A DNA stretch of 64,000 nt from Pseudoduganella namucuonensis (GTDB taxonomy: Bacteria; Pseudomonadota; Gammaproteobacteria; Burkholderiales; Burkholderiaceae_D): NCBI RefSeq assembly GCF_900116645.1, contig NZ_FPBO01000007.1, positions 1 to 64,000 on the forward strand, given 5' to 3'. This document shows positions 60,414 through 64,000 of this stretch, one piece after another. A program made the position numbers and the translations under genes. Numbering within the stretch: position 1 is the first letter of the stretch; every line of letters starts with the position of its first letter. A model generated the notes under the pieces. That model ran no database searches, was not told the origin of the DNA, and saw only the letters and a list, made by a program, of their open reading frames with translations.

Positions 60414-61166
60414 TCAGCCGGCTTGCAGGGTGCGGACCATGCGTTCCTCGCTTTTCTCGCCGGCGCCGGCGTTGAAGATCTTCTTCTCGTTGCGCGTCAT
60501 CAGCAGGCGGTCGCCGGAGAGCGCGTAGGTGCACTGCTCCTCCTGCCGGAACTCGAAGGACACCACGACGAAGGCGCGGCCCGAGCCGTGCAGGTCGAGC
60601 CGGCTGGCCAGCGGCGTGCCTTCCGCGCCTATCCACACCTCCAGCGTGCCCTCGAACTCCTTCAGGTGCTTGCGCTGGCGGTCGCTGAGGGTGTTGATGG
60701 GCACGGAGAAGGTCAGCAAGCGCGCCGGCTTGCCGTTGTGGGTGGCCGGCTTCTCCGACTTGTAGACGGTGCGCTCCACGTTGCGCGCCAGCGCCTCGGC
60801 GGCGGAGGTCATGGGCCGCAGATCGTCCGGCCCCACTTCGCGCAGCGCGTAGATGGTCGGCGTCTTGGCGTTGGGGTTCTTCGCCGTGCCCTGGTTCTCG
60901 GCGTCGAGGCGCGCCAGCAGGTCGCGCGGGTATTGCAGGCGCAGGCCCTGGCCGCCGTCCTCCACGGTGATGGTGGCCGCGCCGTTGAACTCCTCGGCCT
61001 CCTTGCCCTCGCCCACCTTGCGCCAGGTCCGCGTCTCCAGCGTGGCCTTCACCGGCGTGTGCGCCTGCATGCGGCCCAGCGCGCCTTTCAGGTCGGCCAG
61101 CCCGTCCGCGCGCGCGGCCCCGCACAGCACGGCCGCCGCCAGTCCAAGGGCATGGATCACGCGCAT
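60414..61166 (-). CDS. LolA-like periplasmic protein, function unknown
   Basis: A 250-residue secreted protein with signal peptide MRVIHALGLAAAVLCGAARA. The mature part is mostly beta: VKATLETRTWRKVGEG, GLRLQYPRDLLARL, LEVWIGAEGTPLASRLDL, FEFRQEEQCTYALSGDRL. This resembles LolA/LolB and other lipoprotein-sorting or lipid-binding half-barrels, though no motif proves it. It overlaps the ABC ATPase stop by 10 nt, so it is probably the periplasmic partner of this LolD/YbbA-YbbP type transporter. Function not determined. Confidence 0.75.
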   Translation of the reverse strand: MRVIHALGLAAAVLCGAARADGLADLKGALGRMQAHTPVKATLETRTWRKVGEGKEAEEFNGAATITVEDGGQGLRLQYPRDLLARLDAENQGTAKNPNAKTPTIYALREVGPDDLRPMTSAAEALARNVERTVYKSEKPATHNGKPARLLTFSVPINTLSDRQRKHLKEFEGTLEVWIGAEGTPLASRLDLHGSGRAFVVVSFEFRQEEQCTYALSGDRLLMTRNEKKIFNAGAGEKSEERMVRTLQAG

Positions 61167-61855
61167 AAGGCCTCCTCTTCCTTCGCGGCCCGGTCGAGGC
61201 GGCCGGCCGCCATCGTCACCGTGCGCCCGCAGCGCGCGGCGATGGCGGGATCGTGCGTCACCAGCACCAGCGTGGAGCCGCGCTCGCGGTTCAGCGCGAA
61301 CATCAGCCGCATCACGGCTTCGCCGGTGGCCGCGTCCAGGCTGCCGGTGGGCTCGTCGGCGAACAGCAGCGGTGGTTCGGCCACGAACGCGCGCGCCAGC
61401 GCCACGCGCTGCTGTTCGCCGCCGGACAGGTATTTGGGATAGTGCTTCAGGCGGCTGGACAATCCCACCCTGTCCAGCATGGCCTCGGCGCGGGTCCTGG
61501 CGTCGGCGTCGCCGCGCAGTTCCAGCGGCAGCATCACGTTTTCCAGCGCCGTCAGGTGCGACAGCAGCTGGAAGGACTGGAACACGAAGCCCAGCCGGGC
61601 CTGGCGGAACACCGCGCGGCCATCCTCGTCGAGCGCGAAGATGTCGGTCTGCGCCAGCTTCACCGTGCCGCTGGTGGGCGTGTCCAGCCCCGCGAGTATG
61701 CCCAGCAGGGTGGACTTCCCGGAGCCGGACGCGCCCACGATGGCCAGCGTTTCACCCGCGTTGACGGCGAGGTTGACATCGTCCAGGATGGTCAGCTCGC
61801 CGGTGGCGTCGGCCACCCGCTTGCCGAGATTGCGCACGTCGATGATGGGGATCAT
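61157..61855 (-). CDS. ABC transporter ATP-binding protein (LolD/YbbA-like)
   Basis: A 232-residue MacB/LolD-class ATPase: Walker A GASGSGKSTLL, Q-loop VFQSFQLL, signature LSGGEQQRVALARA, Walker B LLFADEPTGSLD and switch His in LVTHD. These ATPases power permeases of the FtsX type that act on lipoproteins or other substrates at the periplasmic side rather than classical import. The start ATG 61855 is the third of three 14-nt repeats, each with AGGAAG and ATG. It is 40 nt after the permease stop. Confidence 0.93.
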   Translation of the reverse strand: MIPIIDVRNLGKRVADATGELTILDDVNLAVNAGETLAIVGASGSGKSTLLGILAGLDTPTSGTVKLAQTDIFALDEDGRAVFRQARLGFVFQSFQLLSHLTALENVMLPLELRGDADARTRAEAMLDRVGLSSRLKHYPKYLSGGEQQRVALARAFVAEPPLLFADEPTGSLDAATGEAVMRLMFALNRERGSTLVLVTHDPAIAARCGRTVTMAAGRLDRAAKEEEALCA

Positions 61856-61894
61856 GTGGTCTTCCTCATGTTGTCTTCCTCATGTGGTCTTCCT
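61852..61894 (-). repeat. Triplicated 14-nt RBS-plus-start unit ahead of the ABC ATPase
   Basis: On the plus strand CATGTGGTCTTCCT, CATGTTGTCTTCCT and CATGTGGTCTTCCT (61853-61894) follow each other without gaps. On the minus strand each reads AGGAAGACCACATG or its one-base variant: a Shine-Dalgarno and an ATG. The first two ATGs (61883, 61869) open five-codon frames MRKTT ending in TGA that overlap the next ATG. The third ATG starts the ATPase. Confidence 0.8.
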
Positions 61895-61895
61895 T

Positions 61896-64000
61896 TCAAT
61901 GGGTGGGGGATTGCCGCAGCGCGAGCAGCGGCGGGTGGTTCAATACATTGCGCAGGCCCAGCCAGCCGCCGGCGGCGGCGCAGGCCACCCCGGCCAGCAG
62001 CCCGGCCAGCCACAGTTGCGGCGACCAGCTCCACGGCAGGTCGAAGGTGAAGCGCGCCAGCGCCCAGCCGCCGGCGCTGGCGCCGCCGGCCGCCAGCAGC
62101 CCGGCCAGCGCGCCGGTCAACAGGTGTTCGAACCACTGCGCCCGCGACAGCTGGCCGCGGGTGGCGCCGAGCGCGCGCAGCAGCGCGGCCTGGCGCATGC
62201 GCGCGTCCTGCGAGCCGGCCAGCGCCGCGTACAGCACCAGCAGCCCGGCCGCCAGCGTGAACAGGAACAGGAATTCGACGGCCACGCTCACCTGCGCCAG
62301 CACGGCGTGCAGCTGGCGTATCAGGAAGCCGAAGTTGAACATGGTCAGGCCCGGGTGGTCGCGCGACAGGCGGCCGATGGCGTGCTCGCCGCCCTCCGGC
62401 ACGTGGAAGCCGGCGCTGTAGGTGCGCGGCAGCCCGGCCGCCGCCGTGTCGTTGAGCACGAACACGAAGCTGGCCTTGCGCGCGCGCCAGTCGATCTTGC
62501 GGACGCTGGTGACCTTGGCGTCCAGCGGCAGGCCGCCGATGTCGAAGGCCAGCCGGTCGCCCAGCTTGATGCCGAAGTCCTTCACCATTGCCTCGTCCAC
62601 CGAGATTTCACGTTCGCGCGAACCGGGCTGGAACCACGTGCCGCTGGTGAGCGTGCTGGCCGGCGGCAGCGCGGCCGCGGTGGACAGGTCGAAGTCGTTG
62701 GCGTCCACCGCGCGGCGGTAGTCCTTGTTGTCCCCGCCTGCGGGCTTGCCGTTCACCGTGAGCAGCCTGCCCCGGATGTTGGCGTGCAGCGGCGGCTGGC
62801 CGAACTGGCGCAGGCGCTGCGCGATCTCGTCGCGCTGGTCCGGCGCGATGTTCATCAGGTAGTGGTTGGGCGCGTCGGGCGGCACCGCGGCGCGCCAGGC
62901 GGCCATCAGGTCGCCCCGCACGACGGTCAGCAACAGCAGCGCCATCAGGCCCACCGCCAGCGACACCGTTTGCGCGATGCTGGCGCCGGGGTGGCGCCGC
63001 ATGGCCGTGATGGCGAAGCGCCACGCGGGGTGCCCGCCGCCGCCGCGCACCAGCGCCAGCGCCCGCAATCCCAGCCAGGCCGCGCCGGCGAACGACAGGC
63101 CGGCCGCCAGGAAGCCGGCGGCGGTCGCCGCGCCCAGCTTGACGTCGCCGGTCTGCCACAGCAGCAGGCCGGTGAACATGGCGCCGCCCAGGGCGAAGGC
63201 GGCCAGCGTGGCGCCGCGCGGCGCGTCGTGTTCGCGCCGCAGCAGGCGCGCGTGCGACACGTTGGCCAGTTGCAGCAGCGGCGGCAGCGCGAAGCCGGCC
63301 AGCAGTATCAGTCCCGCGGCCAGCGCCTGCGCGGCCGGCAGCCAGCCGGCGGGGGGCAAGGCTGCCGGCAGCAGCCCCTCCAGCCATCGCAGTAGCAGCG
63401 AGTGGCCGGCGTAACCGGCCAGCACGCCGACGGCGCCGCCGGCCAGGCCGACCAGCGCGAATTCGATCAGGTGCACGCGCATCACCTGGCGCTGGCGCAG
63501 GCCGAGGCAGCGCAGCATGGCGCAAGCGTCCACGTGGCGCAGCATGTAGCGGCGCGCGGCCATGGCGATGGCGACCGCGGCCAGCATGGCGGTGAGCAGG
63601 CTGACCAGGGACAGGAAGCCGGACGCGCGCTCCAGCGTGTCGCCCATCTCGGAGTCGCGGTCGCTGGCGGTCTGGATGCGCATGTTGCCGGCGTTGGCGG
63701 CGTCCAGCCGCGCCTTGATGTGGAGGCGGAAGGCTTCCACGGCGGGGCCGTTGCCGGCCACCAGCAGCGCATGGCGGGCGCGCACGCCCGGCGCCATCAG
63801 GCCGGTGGCCGGCAGGTCGCCGGCGGCGATCATCACGCGGGGCGACAGGTTGACGGGGGAGAAGCGGCGGTCCGGTTCGGACGTGATCACCCGCGTGACC
63901 AGGAAGGCGCGGTCGCCGACGCGGATCCGGGCGCCGATGCCGGCGTTGAGGCGCGCCTCCAGCGCGGTGTCGATCCACGCCGTGCCGGGCGCGGGGCCGC
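61896..64000 (-). CDS. ABC transporter permease, YbbP/FtsX-like, N-terminus beyond window
   Basis: The frame is open to the right edge and gives about 700 residues, so the N-terminus is missing; YbbP proteins are about 800-850 long. FtsX-type helix groups are visible: about residues 135-250 of the visible part (LVSLLTAMLAAVAIAMAARRYML) and the end (LFLFTLAAGLLVLYAALAGS, LLTGALAGLLAAGGASAGG). Between them are large periplasmic regions and a second set of helices (ALLLLTVVRGDLMA). It pairs with the LolD/YbbA-like ATPase and LolA-like protein downstream. The substrate is unknown. Confidence 0.9.
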   Translation of the reverse strand, partial: GPAPGTAWIDTALEARLNAGIGARIRVGDRAFLVTRVITSEPDRRFSPVNLSPRVMIAAGDLPATGLMAPGVRARHALLVAGNGPAVEAFRLHIKARLDAANAGNMRIQTASDRDSEMGDTLERASGFLSLVSLLTAMLAAVAIAMAARRYMLRHVDACAMLRCLGLRQRQVMRVHLIEFALVGLAGGAVGVLAGYAGHSLLLRWLEGLLPAALPPAGWLPAAQALAAGLILLAGFALPPLLQLANVSHARLLRREHDAPRGATLAAFALGGAMFTGLLLWQTGDVKLGAATAAGFLAAGLSFAGAAWLGLRALALVRGGGGHPAWRFAITAMRRHPGASIAQTVSLAVGLMALLLLTVVRGDLMAAWRAAVPPDAPNHYLMNIAPDQRDEIAQRLRQFGQPPLHANIRGRLLTVNGKPAGGDNKDYRRAVDANDFDLSTAAALPPASTLTSGTWFQPGSREREISVDEAMVKDFGIKLGDRLAFDIGGLPLDAKVTSVRKIDWRARKASFVFVLNDTAAAGLPRTYSAGFHVPEGGEHAIGRLSRDHPGLTMFNFGFLIRQLHAVLAQVSVAVEFLFLFTLAAGLLVLYAALAGSQDARMRQAALLRALGATRGQLSRAQWFEHLLTGALAGLLAAGGASAGGWALARFTFDLPWSWSPQLWLAGLLAGVACAAAGGWLGLRNVLNHPPLLALRQSPTH

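Overview
This window looks like a chromosomal segment of a high-GC betaproteobacterium, most likely a Massilia/Duganella-type member of the Oxalobacteraceae (Burkholderiales). The evidence is the XrtB-type exosortase/EPS gene set, the exbB-exbD-lpxK-Trm112-kdsB-adk block, PEP-CTERM proteins and dense GC-rich coding. The genus is an inference; no rRNA is present.

1-21,130 (minus strand) is one large exopolysaccharide locus. In transcription order it holds a CAAX-type membrane protease, the EpsL barrel, the EpsB priming transferase, the EpsD PPIase, the EpsE export channel, the EpsF chain-length protein, an EpsG kinase-like protein, two tandem heparinase-I-fold lyase-like proteins, a terminator, a polymerase/ligase, exosortase B, EpsI, two glycosyltransferases, a flippase, a hexapeptide acetyltransferase, an Alg14/Alg13-like split transferase, a UDP-HexNAc dehydrogenase, galE and a truncated nucleotidyltransferase. 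Many neighbours overlap by ATGA/GTGA. The uronic-acid sugar nucleotide enzyme and the two lyase-like proteins suggest a uronate-containing polymer with its own trimming enzymes. A sigma-54-like promoter precedes the lyases.

21,273-26,289 holds an Uup-type ABC-F ATPase, tRNA-Arg(CCU), an aldehyde dehydrogenase, a PEP-CTERM protein with a TLDc-like domain and a serine-acetyltransferase-like protein. 26,460-34,290 (minus strand) is a compact seven-gene operon for 2-aminobenzoate (anthranilate) breakdown through CoA thioesters: ligase, fused monooxygenase/reductase, SDR, MarR regulator, crotonase, acyl-CoA dehydrogenase and a RidA-family protein whose usual carboxylate-binding Arg is Met. 34,422-41,466 holds a response regulator, a 1,676-residue hybrid sensor kinase with a propeller sensor, and a patatin-like lipase.

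41,565-51,021 holds gamma-glutamyltransferase, a 3-hydroxyacyl-CoA dehydrogenase with a LiuR-like site, a second PEP-CTERM protein with a sigma-54-like promoter, a small secreted protein, a membrane pyrophosphatase, adk, kdsB, a Trm112-like protein and lpxK. 51,103-55,467 holds exbD, exbB, a 0.9-kb gene-free array of DnaA-box-containing repeats, xseA and glk. 55,741-64,000 holds sodB, a DctPQM TRAP transporter whose DctM has a large low-complexity insertion, a LolA-like periplasmic protein, and a LolD/YbbA-YbbP type ABC transporter whose ATPase start codon is preceded by a triplicated RBS-ATG unit. The first and last genes run off the window edges.
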